A stretch of DNA of 64,000 nucleotides, from assembly GCF_007183175.1 (NCBI RefSeq), contig NZ_AP019807.1, positions 1,904,001 to 1,968,000 on the forward strand. Direction: 5' to 3'. Below are positions 25,997 through 35,341 of the stretch, one piece after another (positions within the stretch are counted from its first letter, which is position 1; every line of letters starts with the position of its first letter). The translations under genes were made by a program, and so were the position numbers. A model generated the notes under the pieces. That model ran no database searches. It was not told the origin of the DNA and saw nothing but the letters and a program-made list of their open reading frames with translations. Source of the DNA: Microbulbifer sp. GL-2. Lineage in GTDB: Bacteria > Pseudomonadota > Gammaproteobacteria > Pseudomonadales > Cellvibrionaceae.

Positions 25997-26413
25997 ATGA
26001 AATCTAATTGTCTACATCTTGCTATCCCTGCAGGGGACTTGACGACTGCGAAAACTTTTTACTGCGATGTACTTGGCTGTAAAACCGGTAATAGTGAGGA
26101 AGGTCGCTGGGTGGATATCGACTTCTGGGGCAATGAACTGACCTTACATCAAAGTGAAGAAAAGCTGCCTAATGTACGTCACAAAGTAGATATGGGGGAA
26201 GTTGCTGTCCCCCATTTTGGTATTCACCTGCCGGAGGATGAGTTCCAGGCCCTTAAAGCCCGTATAGAAAATGCTGGGCTCGAATACTTGGATAAACCTT
26301 ACCGCCGCTTTGTTGGTAGTGAGTATGAGCAGGAAACTTTCTTCATTGAAGATCCAAACGGCAATGTTCTGGAAATGAAGACGATGGTTAACCCGGAACT
26401 GATGTTTAAATAG
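25997..26413 (+). CDS. VOC-family (glyoxalase/dioxygenase-fold) protein
   Basis: A 138-residue vicinal-oxygen-chelate protein with the two beta-alpha-beta-beta-beta modules of glyoxalase I folds. The first module starts CLHLAIPAGDLTTAKTFYCD. The second ends with FFIEDPNGNVLEMKTM, where the Glu is a usual metal ligand. His8 and a His in VPHFGIHL are further candidate ligands. Family members are glyoxalases, ring-cleaving dioxygenases and resistance proteins, so the reaction cannot be assigned. The gene stands alone, with GGAGG about eight bases before the ATG. Confidence 0.8.
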   Translation: MKSNCLHLAIPAGDLTTAKTFYCDVLGCKTGNSEEGRWVDIDFWGNELTLHQSEEKLPNVRHKVDMGEVAVPHFGIHLPEDEFQALKARIENAGLEYLDKPYRRFVGSEYEQETFFIEDPNGNVLEMKTMVNPELMFK

Positions 26414-26423
26414 TAATATTGTT

Positions 26424-26460
26424 AAATACCCAGTTGTTCACTTTGTATAACTGGGTATTT
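26424..26460. terminator. Probable bidirectional terminator
   Basis: AAATACCCAGTT (26424-26435) and AACTGGGTATTT (26449-26460) are perfect 12-base complements between the convergent VOC and photolyase genes. T residues end each arm in both directions. Confidence 0.65.
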
Positions 26461-26464
26461 AACT

Positions 26465-28000
26465 CTATTCATGCCTTAGGTTATGAATAAACTGATTTGC
26501 TTTTTTCTTAAGTGCTTTTAGCTCATCTCGACTCATTTTATCCAATAAGCTGTATATCATTCCCATCCGTGGGTTTCCTTTGAAATGTGCCTTTTTTTCT
26601 GCGAGGAAATTCCAGTAAAGGCTATTGAAGGGACATGCATCCTCTCCAGTTCGCTCTTTAACCTTATATCGACAATCCCCGCAGTAGTTACTCATTTTGT
26701 TAATGTAGGCCCCACTACTAATATATGGTTTTGTCGCAACCAGGCCACCATCGGCATACTGGCTCATTCCTCTAGTATTGGGCATTTCCACCCACTGTAT
26801 GGCATCTATATAAATACCAAGGTACCAAGCTTCCACTTGATCCGGGTTTGTCTGTGTCAATAGCGCGAAGTTGCCAGTAATCATCAGGCGCTGGATATGG
26901 TGCGCATAGGCATGCTGCAGGCTATTTTTGATGGTTTGGTGTAGGCAGTTCATATCCGTGTCTGCATTCCAATAGAAAGGAGGAAGCGAATTAAAGTTCT
27001 GCAATTTATTCTGCTTGCTGTAATTAGGCATTTCTCTCCAGTAGATACCACGCATATACTCGCGCCAACCGAGGATTTGGCGAATAAATCCTTCAACCTG
27101 ACTGATGTGAATCGTTTTTTTGTTTAATTTCCACTGGTCAATCGCTGTCTCTATGACTTCTAAAGGACTAAGTATCTTGCTGTTGAGGGAAAAACTTAAG
27201 CGGCTATGGAAAAGATAAGCTTCATTTGGGTCCATAGCATCCTGATAGTCCCCAAAATGCGGTAGCAGGTATTTACAGAAGTGGCGAAGCATTTTCAAGC
27301 TGTCCTTGCGATTACTTGGCCAAGGAAAATGTTTTGGATCAACATCACCCAGGGTTTTAATGCCGGATTTTACGATGCGGTTAAAGGTTGCAGTTACTGA
27401 TCTTCGGAATTGACATTGATGCGGAATTTCGAAATTGTTTTTCCATTTCCTTCGATTACTTTGGTCGTAATTCCATTTGCCTCCCTCTGGGGTCTTATTA
27501 CCATTTATCAATATCTTGTGCTTCCTTCGCATATTACGGTAGAAGCTTTCCATTAAAAGGTTCTTTTTACCGTTGAAGAACTCTGCCAATTCGTTTCTTT
27601 TGGTAAGAAAGTGTTCAGTATCATAGGCCTCAAAGTCTATTTTCAAGTCAGCACATAAATTATTCAGTTGCTGGTCCAGCCGATATTCATCAGGCAACTG
27701 ATATTCAAATTTTATAAATCCGTATTTTTCTATCAGGTGTTTAATATTTTTTGAAAGGTCTTGCTGGTTTTTCTTATCTTGTAGTTGGTAGTATATGACG
27801 TGTTTTTTACGTGAAGTTAACCATTCTGAAAATTCACGCATGGCTTCAAAGAAGGCGATTACTTTTTGGATATGGTGAACAACGTAATCCGTTTCTTGTC
27901 GCATCTCGGCAATGAAGTAGTAAATGTCCGGGTCGTCGTTACGATACCAAGAATGCTTGTAATTGAGCTGATCTCCAAGAATCAGCCGAAGAGTTTTCAC
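26465..28000 (-). CDS. FeS-type bacterial photolyase/cryptochrome (PhrB-like, (6-4)-type)
   Basis: 511 residues of the iron-sulfur bacterial cryptochrome/photolyase group, which uses FAD and blue light to repair (6-4) photoproducts. It opens with the family's KTLRLILGDQLN. The four cluster cysteines are present at about 352 (MNCLHQ), 440 and 443 (YCGDCRYK) and 456 (DACPF), matching the spacing in Agrobacterium PhrB. The FAD region includes QVEGFIRQILGWREY and MITGNFALL. I choose the GTG at 28000 because GGAGG lies seven bases before it; the GTG at 28006 directly abuts that ribosome-binding site. It is convergent with the VOC gene and preceded by ~900 bases without a gene. Confidence 0.9.
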   Translation of the reverse strand: MKTLRLILGDQLNYKHSWYRNDDPDIYYFIAEMRQETDYVVHHIQKVIAFFEAMREFSEWLTSRKKHVIYYQLQDKKNQQDLSKNIKHLIEKYGFIKFEYQLPDEYRLDQQLNNLCADLKIDFEAYDTEHFLTKRNELAEFFNGKKNLLMESFYRNMRRKHKILINGNKTPEGGKWNYDQSNRRKWKNNFEIPHQCQFRRSVTATFNRIVKSGIKTLGDVDPKHFPWPSNRKDSLKMLRHFCKYLLPHFGDYQDAMDPNEAYLFHSRLSFSLNSKILSPLEVIETAIDQWKLNKKTIHISQVEGFIRQILGWREYMRGIYWREMPNYSKQNKLQNFNSLPPFYWNADTDMNCLHQTIKNSLQHAYAHHIQRLMITGNFALLTQTNPDQVEAWYLGIYIDAIQWVEMPNTRGMSQYADGGLVATKPYISSGAYINKMSNYCGDCRYKVKERTGEDACPFNSLYWNFLAEKKAHFKGNPRMGMIYSLLDKMSRDELKALKKKANQFIHNLRHE

Positions 28001-28904
28001 TGGCACTCCTCCCTTTGTTAGCCATTTAGTTGGCAGTTTAATAGTTCAAATTCGAAATGTGATACTTTCAATTCTGCAGTCTTGCCCAAATCAATGGTGG
28101 TGACATATTTACTGAGAGGAGAATCATCCTGCAGTTTTGCCTCGCCTTCTGTTGGGTGGGGTAAGCTCTGCTTGAAACAGTTAATCTGATTATAGCTTCC
28201 TGCCAATTAAACTGAAATTCTAGGTTAATTTTGCTGGTTGAGCGGAAGCGTTTTCATCCTTATCCTCCGTTTGTAATATCACTTTGCCACTATGTCAAAC
28301 TATTCTGGGTTGTCTTAAGGATCTTGCTCTGAGGATATTTTCTCAGTATAGAATCGTGTTTAAAGGCTGCTGGCAAGATTAAATATAATAATGTTTGTGT
28401 TCTGGTCCTATTTGAGGAAGTTTATGATAGGGTGAATCACTCAAGTTAATGCATGTCAATTTACATCACAGAGATAATGGCATTTATAAGATTTAAGCAA
28501 TCTGGTGACGCCTAGGTATCTAGAACTGCGAAATACTAATTTGTGAGCAGTATTTAATTTTCAAAAAGGGATTTTTTATAAAAGTTAAATATCTGGGTAT
28601 GATAGTTGTTGGGAAGTTCATTTCAGGTCAAGTAATAAATAGAATTCGAAAGTTGGTAACTGTGCTGGCCAATTCGATAGTTTTTCGGTTGGAAAGGATT
28701 GCTCTTATTAGACTGCAGACCTGTAAGTGTCTCTATAGCTTATTTTAGGCTATTCTCTAGGGTTTTTTGTTTTCCTCTATTATCAAGTTAAGCTAGCATG
28801 CCTTAGTTTGGATTTTAAAGTATAGGTTTACCAGTGAGTCAGGGTTTTCTGGGAAAGCTGAATCCGAGGTATGTTGCCAGCCTGGACAGTATGAGAGAAT
28901 TACT
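28001..28904. other. AT-rich gene-free stretch of about 900 bases
   Basis: Noticeably richer in A+T than the flanking genes. I see no supported coding region; a 62-codon frame at 28018-28206 starts with TTG, has no ribosome-binding site and no family features. No tRNA or recognisable structured RNA. It could be a decayed gene or a large regulatory region for the photolyase. Confidence 0.4.
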
Positions 28905-30098
28905 TCAGGTAGTTATTCCTTGAGAAGAAATCGTATCAATCTCGTCTGGTTCGTAGCCGATAGCCTGTAAAATAGCCTGGTTGTGTTCACCCAGGGGGGA
29001 TCCTGCAATATATCGCTGGTTTTTTTCTCCATCAAAACAAAACGGGGTATTTATTTGCCTGATGGTATATCCGTTAGATGTGCTTGCCAGGCAAAGCATT
29101 TTGCGTTCTTGTATTAATGTGCTTTCGGCGGCCTCGCTGAAATTGAGTACAGGTTCTACACAGGCATCATTACCGTCAAAAATATCTGTCCATTGCCTAA
29201 GGTTGCGTTGGGCTACTATATCGCTGATATCCCGCTTTAATTGTTCCTGCTGGTCTGCTTCCAGTACACGGTTTATCCACTCTGGATGACCTATCCCCGC
29301 GAAAAATGCTTTTGCGAACTGTGGTTCCAGGCTGCCTACAGCCAGGTAGCGATTATCCGCTGTGCGATAGTAATCATAAAAACTGCCACCATTGAGCAAT
29401 TCCATTTCCAACTGAGGGTCACAATTTTCAACCAGAGCATTTGCTCCATTTATGGCATTCAGAGCGAAGGCACAATCAGTCATACTGATGTCGATATGTA
29501 CACCGGAATTGTTTTGCATACGCTTATATACTGCGGCAAGGATTGCCATAACTGCGTGATGGGAGCCTCCTGCAATATCGGCTACCTGCATACCACTGAG
29601 GCTGGGGCCAGTTTTGCTTCGGCCGGAATAGCTGGCCAGGCCTGAGCGGGCCAAGTAGTTGATATCGTGGCCGGCCCGCTGCTTGAGGGGGCCGCTCTGC
29701 CCATAGCCGGTGATCGAGCAGTAGATAATATCCGCGCGGATTGCACGGAGCGATTCGTATCCGAACCCCAGTTTTTCCATTACGCCGGGACGGAATTGCT
29801 CGATAACAATGTCGTATTCTCTGAGGAGGCGGCGAATGATTTCCTTTGCTTCAGGGGTTTTTAGGTCCAATGCCAAGGATTTTTTATTGCGATTAATTGT
29901 AGCGTGTGCAGCGGATACCGGATTTTCAGTATCAATTATCGGGGGTAGACCGCGCAACATATCAGGGCGTGTTGGGGATTCAATTCGCAGAACTTCTGCA
30001 CCCATGTCGGCCAGTAACATAGTTGCGTAGGGACCTGGCAAAAGGGTCGTGAAATCCAGGATTTTAAGCCCTTGAAGAGGGTTTTTATGATCGTCCAT
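28905..30098 (-). CDS. Class III CoA-transferase / alpha-methylacyl-CoA racemase-like (CaiB/BaiF)
   Basis: 397 residues with the interlocking-ring fold of CaiB/BaiF proteins. It begins LQGLKILDFTTLLPGPYATM and contains RIESPTRPD and GHDINYLARSG. The His in GHDINY (about 144) and Asp174 in VADIAGG match the catalytic His/Asp pair of alpha-methylacyl-CoA racemase; CoA-transferases also use an Asp in this area. It could therefore be a racemase for 2-methylacyl-CoA or a CoA-transferase. The neighbouring acyl-CoA dehydrogenase, FadB/FadJ-like protein and thiolase place it in acyl-CoA degradation, where a racemase would allow branched chains to enter beta-oxidation. Confidence 0.85.
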   Translation of the reverse strand: MDDHKNPLQGLKILDFTTLLPGPYATMLLADMGAEVLRIESPTRPDMLRGLPPIIDTENPVSAAHATINRNKKSLALDLKTPEAKEIIRRLLREYDIVIEQFRPGVMEKLGFGYESLRAIRADIIYCSITGYGQSGPLKQRAGHDINYLARSGLASYSGRSKTGPSLSGMQVADIAGGSHHAVMAILAAVYKRMQNNSGVHIDISMTDCAFALNAINGANALVENCDPQLEMELLNGGSFYDYYRTADNRYLAVGSLEPQFAKAFFAGIGHPEWINRVLEADQQEQLKRDISDIVAQRNLRQWTDIFDGNDACVEPVLNFSEAAESTLIQERKMLCLASTSNGYTIRQINTPFCFDGEKNQRYIAGSPLGEHNQAILQAIGYEPDEIDTISSQGITT

Positions 30099-30245
30099 AA
30101 AATTATTGGTCTAGTTTAATTATAATACGATAGCGCAATAGAGCTGGCTTATTGAGATCCATATCCAGCAAATGCTATGAGCAAATCATGTGTATTGCAC
30201 AGTAGAAGTTTACTGGCAAGCAGTTTGCTTGCCAGAGATCAGGAA

Positions 30246-31394
30246 TCAGACTTCCCGCAATAGTTCGCGGGAAATAATCAGCTTCATAATTTCATTGGTG
30301 CCGGCATAGATACGCTGGACACGTGCATCGGCCCAGGCGCGGGCGATTGGATATTCCCACATATAGCCAAAGCCACCGTGTAACTGGACACACTCATCAA
30401 GCAATTTGCATTGAAAATCGGTGCTTAGCAGCTTTGCTTTGGCTGCTGTAGCGACATCAAGCTTTTTCTCATAGTGCAATTCCAGACAACGATCCACAAA
30501 AACTCTCAGAGCTGTGAGTTCACTATCGAGTTCAGCCAATTTGAACTGGGTATTCTGGAAAGCGGAGATCGGTTTTCCAAAAGCTTTGCGCTCTCGTACA
30601 TAATCCAGGGTCCATTGCAAGGCAGCTTCGGCGTTGGCCATGGCAAAGATGGCAACACTAAGGCGTTCTTGAGGCAATTCCTGCATCAAATAAATAAATC
30701 CCTGGCCCTCTGCTCCCAGCAGGCTTTCCACTGGAACCTTGACATCGTCGAAGAATAGCTCGGAAGTATCCTGGGCTTTCATGCCGATTTTTTCCAGATT
30801 ATTGCCCTTTTTAAACCCTGGAGAGTTGGCATCCACCAGTAACAGGCTTACCCCAGAAGCGCCTTCTCCGGGGTCGGTTTTGGCAACAACTATCACTAGA
30901 TCGGCGTGCTGGCCATTGGTAATAAAAGTTTTAGAGCCGTTGAGTAGGTAGTGATCTCCCTGCTTGATGGCCGTGGTTCTTACTCCTTGAAGGTCTGAGC
31001 CGGCTCCGGGTTCGGTCATGGCAATTGCGGTAACGATTTCACCACTGATACATTTGGGCAGGAGCTTCTGCTTCTGTTCTTCTGTGCCGTATTTGATGAT
31101 ATAGGGTACAGCTATGTTGGAATGGAGCCCCCAACCAATGCCGGACAGACCGGCACGGGCAATTTCCTCGTCGATAATGGAATTGTAGCCATAGTCCAGC
31201 TCCAGGCCGCCATAAGTCTCTGGAATCTGTGGGCAGAGGAAGCCCATTTCCCCAGCTTTATTCCACAGGGCGCGATCAACCTGCCCATCTTTCTCCCACT
31301 GGCTATGATAGGGGACAGCTTCATTTTCGAGGAACTTTCGTACAGTATCACGAAACTGCTCATGCTCCTCGTTGTAAACGGTTCTAGGTATCAT
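30246..31394 (-). CDS. Acyl-CoA dehydrogenase
   Basis: 382 residues, a standard FAD-dependent acyl-CoA dehydrogenase that makes the trans-2-enoyl-CoA in beta-oxidation. Visible signatures are AIAMTEPGAGSDLQG (FAD and substrate contact), the flavin segment FITNGQHADL, QLHGGFGYMWEYPIARAW and the C-terminal IYAGTNEIMKLII. The medium-chain catalytic Glu (in IYEGT) is replaced by Ala. LPQERLSVA (Glu243) is where long-chain and isovaleryl enzymes carry their base, so this protein more likely belongs to that side of the family (inference). It lies 183 bases after the multifunctional enzyme on the same strand. Confidence 0.9.
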   Translation of the reverse strand: MIPRTVYNEEHEQFRDTVRKFLENEAVPYHSQWEKDGQVDRALWNKAGEMGFLCPQIPETYGGLELDYGYNSIIDEEIARAGLSGIGWGLHSNIAVPYIIKYGTEEQKQKLLPKCISGEIVTAIAMTEPGAGSDLQGVRTTAIKQGDHYLLNGSKTFITNGQHADLVIVVAKTDPGEGASGVSLLLVDANSPGFKKGNNLEKIGMKAQDTSELFFDDVKVPVESLLGAEGQGFIYLMQELPQERLSVAIFAMANAEAALQWTLDYVRERKAFGKPISAFQNTQFKLAELDSELTALRVFVDRCLELHYEKKLDVATAAKAKLLSTDFQCKLLDECVQLHGGFGYMWEYPIARAWADARVQRIYAGTNEIMKLIISRELLREV

Positions 31395-31577
31395 CTGTTA
31401 CTCCATCATTATTCATTATTATCTGGAACTTTGGATAATAGTATGTGCTTATAACGGTATCAAAATAACCTTGGTTTTATGGGTTTTGTATGAAAAGAAT
31501 ATAGTTGCTGAAATGAGAATCCCGCGGCACTTTTGGTGCTGCGGGATTGGGGGACAAATGAGTGCTTAATCAGAAAT

Positions 31578-33734
31578 TTACTCTTTGTCTTCCAGGTTTT
31601 TCTGCGACTCTGCCAGGGTTATCAATACAGTCGGGGGAGCAAATCTATCCCCATAGGCTTCGGCAAGTTGCTGGGCGCGCTGGGCAAATTTTGCAACGCC
31701 GTATTGATTGATGTATTGCAGGGCACCACCGGTCCACGGCGGAAAACCGATGCCAAAAATAGAGCCGATATTCGCATCACGCACACTGCGTAGGACCTTC
31801 TCCTCATAGCAGCGCAGGGTCTCTATAGCCATGATAAATAACAGACGTTCTTTGACATCCCGCAAAGATAGTTGCTCAGTTGGGGGGAACTCCTCTTGTA
31901 GACCTGACCACAAGCGCTTTTTGCCAGCTTCCGGATAGGAATAAAACCCTCCTCCGGCGGCCTTACCTGCCCGCCCCAGCTCCAACATATGATCTATCGC
32001 AGCATCGGCTGGGTGGCTAGGAACAGTTTTTCCCTCCCTTTGCAGATCGTTAATAGTCTGCTGGCGAATTCTCCCCATCAAAGTCAGGGACACTTCGTCA
32101 CTGACTGCCAGGGGGCCCACCGGGAAACCGGCCAGGGAGGCAGCATTTTCGATAGTGGCGGGATTGACCCCTTCACTGAGCATGCCGATGCCCTCGTTGG
32201 TGAAGCAGCCGAACACCCGTGAAGTAAAGAATCCACGGCTGTCATTGACGACGATCGGTGTCTTGCCAATTTGCAAAACAAAAGCGAATGCCTGGGCCAG
32301 GGTTTCCTCACTGGTTTCCTCTCCGCAAATGATTTCCACTAGTGGCATTTTGTCGGCGGGGGAGAAAAAGTGCATTCCAATAAAGTTTTTTGGCCGCGAT
32401 GAGGCGTTAGCCAGGCCGGTGATTGGCAGGGTGGAGGTATTGGAGGCAAAGATAGCGTTGTCGCTCAACTGTCTCTCGGCCTCACTGGTGACTCTGGCTT
32501 TTAACTCCCGATCCTCAAATACAGCTTCAATTACCAGCTCACAGCCAGCTAATTCAGCCGCATTATCAGTAGGTTGGATTCGGGACAGGATTGCCTGCAT
32601 ACGCCCTTCATCGGTGCGACCCCGCTGCAGGCGTTTGTGCAGGGACTTTTCCGCATAACCTTTACCGTTCAGTGCCGCCTCCATAGAGACATCTTTTAAG
32701 ACAACCTCGACACCTTTACTGGCACAGGCATAGGCGATCGCCGAGCCCATCATACCCGCGCCCAAGATACCGATCCTGCGTATCGGTTGGGTTTCCTGAT
32801 TGCGTGCCGCCTGGGGCAGAGAGGCACCGGCTTTGAGATCATTGAGGGCAAACCAGAAGGTGCCGATCATATTCTTCGCCACCTGGCCACAGGTCAGCTC
32901 GACAAAGTGACGGGACTCGATACGTGTGGCCGTTTCGAAATCTACCTGTGCACCTTCCACTACGGTTGCCAGTATCGCTTCAGGGGCGGGCAGGCATCCA
33001 TGGGTTTTCTTCTCCAGCATGGCCGGGGCGATCATCAGTAGTTGGGCGTTTTTGGGATTTTTGGCATCCCCACCAGGCATGCGGTAATTGGGTTGGTCCC
33101 AGGGTTGTAAAACCTGGGTACTGTTGTTGTCCCGGATAAAATCTCGTGCTTTCTTGAGCAGGTCGTCTGTATCATTGGCGGTTTGGTGAATCAGGCCCGC
33201 CTCCAGAGCCTGTTTTACACCTACCTGCTTGCCTTCAAGCAGGAAAGGCAAGGCGTTCTGGATACCCAGCAGGCGAGGCATACGAACACAACCACCTCCG
33301 CCGGGCAGTAGTCCCAGTGTGACTTCGGGCAGGCCGATTTTAAGTGTCTTGTCATCCAAGGCGATACGCTGATGACAGCTAAGGGCAATTTCCCAGCCAC
33401 CACCCAGTGCGGTGCCGTTGATCGCTGCCACTACTGGTTTACCCTGGGTCTCCAGCCAGCGGAGTTTGGCTTTCAGGGATTCACAGGCGGCAAAAAATGC
33501 TTCAGCTTGATCTTTTTCGGCTGCGTAAAGTGATTTGAGATCGCCGCCGGCAAAAAATGTTTTTTTGGCCGAGCGTACAATAATGCCAGCGTAATCCTGC
33601 TGCTGTAGTTGTTCCACCACGGCCTGTAGGGAATCGGTGAAATCCCTGTCCATTACATTTGCCGAGGCATTGGGGTTATCCATGATCAGGTGGACGATGT
33701 TGTCGCTGTCCTTCTCGAGGCGAATGGATTTCAT
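31578..33734 (-). CDS. FadB/FadJ-like multifunctional beta-oxidation enzyme
   Basis: 718 residues: an N-terminal enoyl-CoA hydratase (crotonase) domain (about 1-190), then an NAD-dependent 3-hydroxyacyl-CoA dehydrogenase (about 300-600) and its C-terminal repeat. Crotonase landmarks are FFAGGDLKSLY, GTALGGGWEIALSCH and LPEVTLGLLPGGGGCVRM, which carry the two expected catalytic Glu residues. The dehydrogenase has the dinucleotide fold IGILGAGMMGSAIA and the motif NFIGMHFFSPADKMPLVEII. It should hydrate enoyl-CoA and oxidise the 3-hydroxyacyl-CoA. The ATG at 33734 follows GGGGAG; it is 13 bases after the thiolase stop, so the two genes are co-transcribed. Confidence 0.92.
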   Translation of the reverse strand: MKSIRLEKDSDNIVHLIMDNPNASANVMDRDFTDSLQAVVEQLQQQDYAGIIVRSAKKTFFAGGDLKSLYAAEKDQAEAFFAACESLKAKLRWLETQGKPVVAAINGTALGGGWEIALSCHQRIALDDKTLKIGLPEVTLGLLPGGGGCVRMPRLLGIQNALPFLLEGKQVGVKQALEAGLIHQTANDTDDLLKKARDFIRDNNSTQVLQPWDQPNYRMPGGDAKNPKNAQLLMIAPAMLEKKTHGCLPAPEAILATVVEGAQVDFETATRIESRHFVELTCGQVAKNMIGTFWFALNDLKAGASLPQAARNQETQPIRRIGILGAGMMGSAIAYACASKGVEVVLKDVSMEAALNGKGYAEKSLHKRLQRGRTDEGRMQAILSRIQPTDNAAELAGCELVIEAVFEDRELKARVTSEAERQLSDNAIFASNTSTLPITGLANASSRPKNFIGMHFFSPADKMPLVEIICGEETSEETLAQAFAFVLQIGKTPIVVNDSRGFFTSRVFGCFTNEGIGMLSEGVNPATIENAASLAGFPVGPLAVSDEVSLTLMGRIRQQTINDLQREGKTVPSHPADAAIDHMLELGRAGKAAGGGFYSYPEAGKKRLWSGLQEEFPPTEQLSLRDVKERLLFIMAIETLRCYEEKVLRSVRDANIGSIFGIGFPPWTGGALQYINQYGVAKFAQRAQQLAEAYGDRFAPPTVLITLAESQKNLEDKE

Positions 33735-33747
33735 ATTTTTTCTCCCC

Positions 33748-34956
33748 TTACACCCGCTCAATTATGGTTGCCACGCCCATGCCGCCACCCACACATAGGG
33801 TGACAAGGCCGTAGCGCTGTTGCCGCTGTTCCAGCTCATCCAGTACAGTGCCGATCAACATCGCACCGGTGGCACCCAATGGGTGGCCCATGGCGATGGA
33901 GCCGCCATTGACGTTGAGTTTCTGCGGGTCGATATCCAGCTCGTGTTGGAAGCGCAATACCACTGCGGCGAAGGCCTCATTTACTTCATACAGATCGATA
34001 TCCTGTGCGGTTAAGCCGGCGGCTTTGAGCGCCTTGTGGGTGGCAGGTGCTGGCCCGGTCAGCATGATGGTAGGCTCGCTGCCAACCACCGCGGCGGAAA
34101 CAATACGCGCGCGAGGGCTGAGGCCCAGGTCCCGCCCGGCCTGTTCACTGCCTATAAGGATTGCTGCGGCACCATCAACGATCCCTGAGGAGTTGCCGGC
34201 GGTATGCACATGCTCAATGGCTTCCACCTGTGGATAGCGGGAGATGGCGATGCTGTCGAAACACAGGTCTCCCATACCGGCAAAGGAAGGATTCAGGTTA
34301 GCCAGTCCCTCCAGGGAGGTATCCGGGCGTACAAGCTGGTCATAATCCAGGATCAACAGGCCGTTTTGATCTCGTACCGGAATAATCGACTTGGCAAAAG
34401 CTTGCCGTTTCCAGGCCGCGGCAGCCTTGCGCTGGGACTCGAGGGCAAACTTATCGACGTCTTCCCGGGAAAAGCTGCCGAGGGTGGCGATCAGGTCCGC
34501 ACCGATACCTTGGGGTGCAAAGCCTGTGTCGATGGCGGTTTGAGGGTCCATGGCCCAGGCGCCACCGTCACTGCCCATAGGCACCCGCGACATGGATTCC
34601 ACGCCACCGGCGACTACCAGATGCTCCCAGCCCGATCGCACCTTGGCTGCAGCCAGGTTGACAGATTCGGCCCCGGAGGCGCAGAAGCGGTTCAAGGTGA
34701 CGCCGCCGATATCCTGGTTCCAGTTCGCAGCCAGGGCGGCCACCTTGGCGATATCCGCACCCTGATCGCCAATTGCGGTGACACAGCCCATGACAATGTC
34801 ATCGACTTTTGAGGTGTCCAGCTGATTGCGGCCCTGCAATTCCCGCAGCAAGCCTGAGAGCAGGGTGATGGGTTTGACTTCGTGCAGGGCTCCGCTGGAT
34901 TTTCCTTTCCCGCGAGGAGTGCGGATTGAATCGTAGATATAGGCTTCTGTGGGCAC
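33748..34956 (-). CDS. Acetyl-CoA C-acyltransferase (thiolase, FadA/FadI-type)
   Basis: 402 residues from the GTG at 34956, which has AGAGG eight bases upstream and gives the family's start ([17 protein letters not shown]). An ATG at 34995 would add 13 residues. It catalyses the thiolytic cleavage of 3-ketoacyl-CoA, the last step of beta-oxidation. Catalytic landmarks are Cys92 in [12 protein letters not shown], the His in [10 protein letters not shown] and the second Cys in [10 protein letters not shown]. It heads a four-gene minus-strand set with the hydratase/dehydrogenase, acyl-CoA dehydrogenase and CaiB-type gene. Confidence 0.93.
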   Translation of the reverse strand: MPTEAYIYDSIRTPRGKGKSSGALHEVKPITLLSGLLRELQGRNQLDTSKVDDIVMGCVTAIGDQGADIAKVAALAANWNQDIGGVTLNRFCASGAESVNLAAAKVRSGWEHLVVAGGVESMSRVPMGSDGGAWAMDPQTAIDTGFAPQGIGADLIATLGSFSREDVDKFALESQRKAAAAWKRQAFAKSIIPVRDQNGLLILDYDQLVRPDTSLEGLANLNPSFAGMGDLCFDSIAISRYPQVEAIEHVHTAGNSSGIVDGAAAILIGSEQAGRDLGLSPRARIVSAAVVGSEPTIMLTGPAPATHKALKAAGLTAQDIDLYEVNEAFAAVVLRFQHELDIDPQKLNVNGGSIAMGHPLGATGAMLIGTVLDELEQRQQRYGLVTLCVGGGMGVATIIERV

Positions 34957-34995
34957 GGTCTTGGCCTCTTTATTTTTGGTTGCGGGTATAACCAT

Positions 34996-35341
34996 AGTGG
35001 TGTGCGACGCAGGCGCAATGATGAAAGACGCCAGGGGCGGTGACGTGGATGTCTGCTGTGATAATTAGGTGTGGGAAGATATTTTTAATCGATTATTCCA
35101 AATCAAACTAACCCGGTGAGCGGGCTGCCATACACTCAAATAAGGCGCATTATTTTTTATTGCTTGCCAATAGATATTGGCGGGTAAGTTTTCAGTGTGG
35201 TTAGAAAATTCCCGGCGACGCAGGTTTGTCACAGACTCAGCAAATACTGAATAAGCAGTTGAACTGTGTAGTGTTTTTCATTTGCTGGGACTGAAGAAGG
35301 CTAGCGGTCGACCGTGAGATTACTGACAGTGAGGTTTGGCT
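34996..35341. other. Intergenic region between divergent genes
   Basis: About 345 bases, AT-rich, between the thiolase and the OmpA-domain gene. It should carry both promoters; no specific operator was identified. Confidence 0.35.

Noticed and set aside
28018..28206. 62-codon frame ahead of the photolyase
   Set aside because: TTG start without a ribosome-binding site, no domain features and no second evidence. Left as unlikely.
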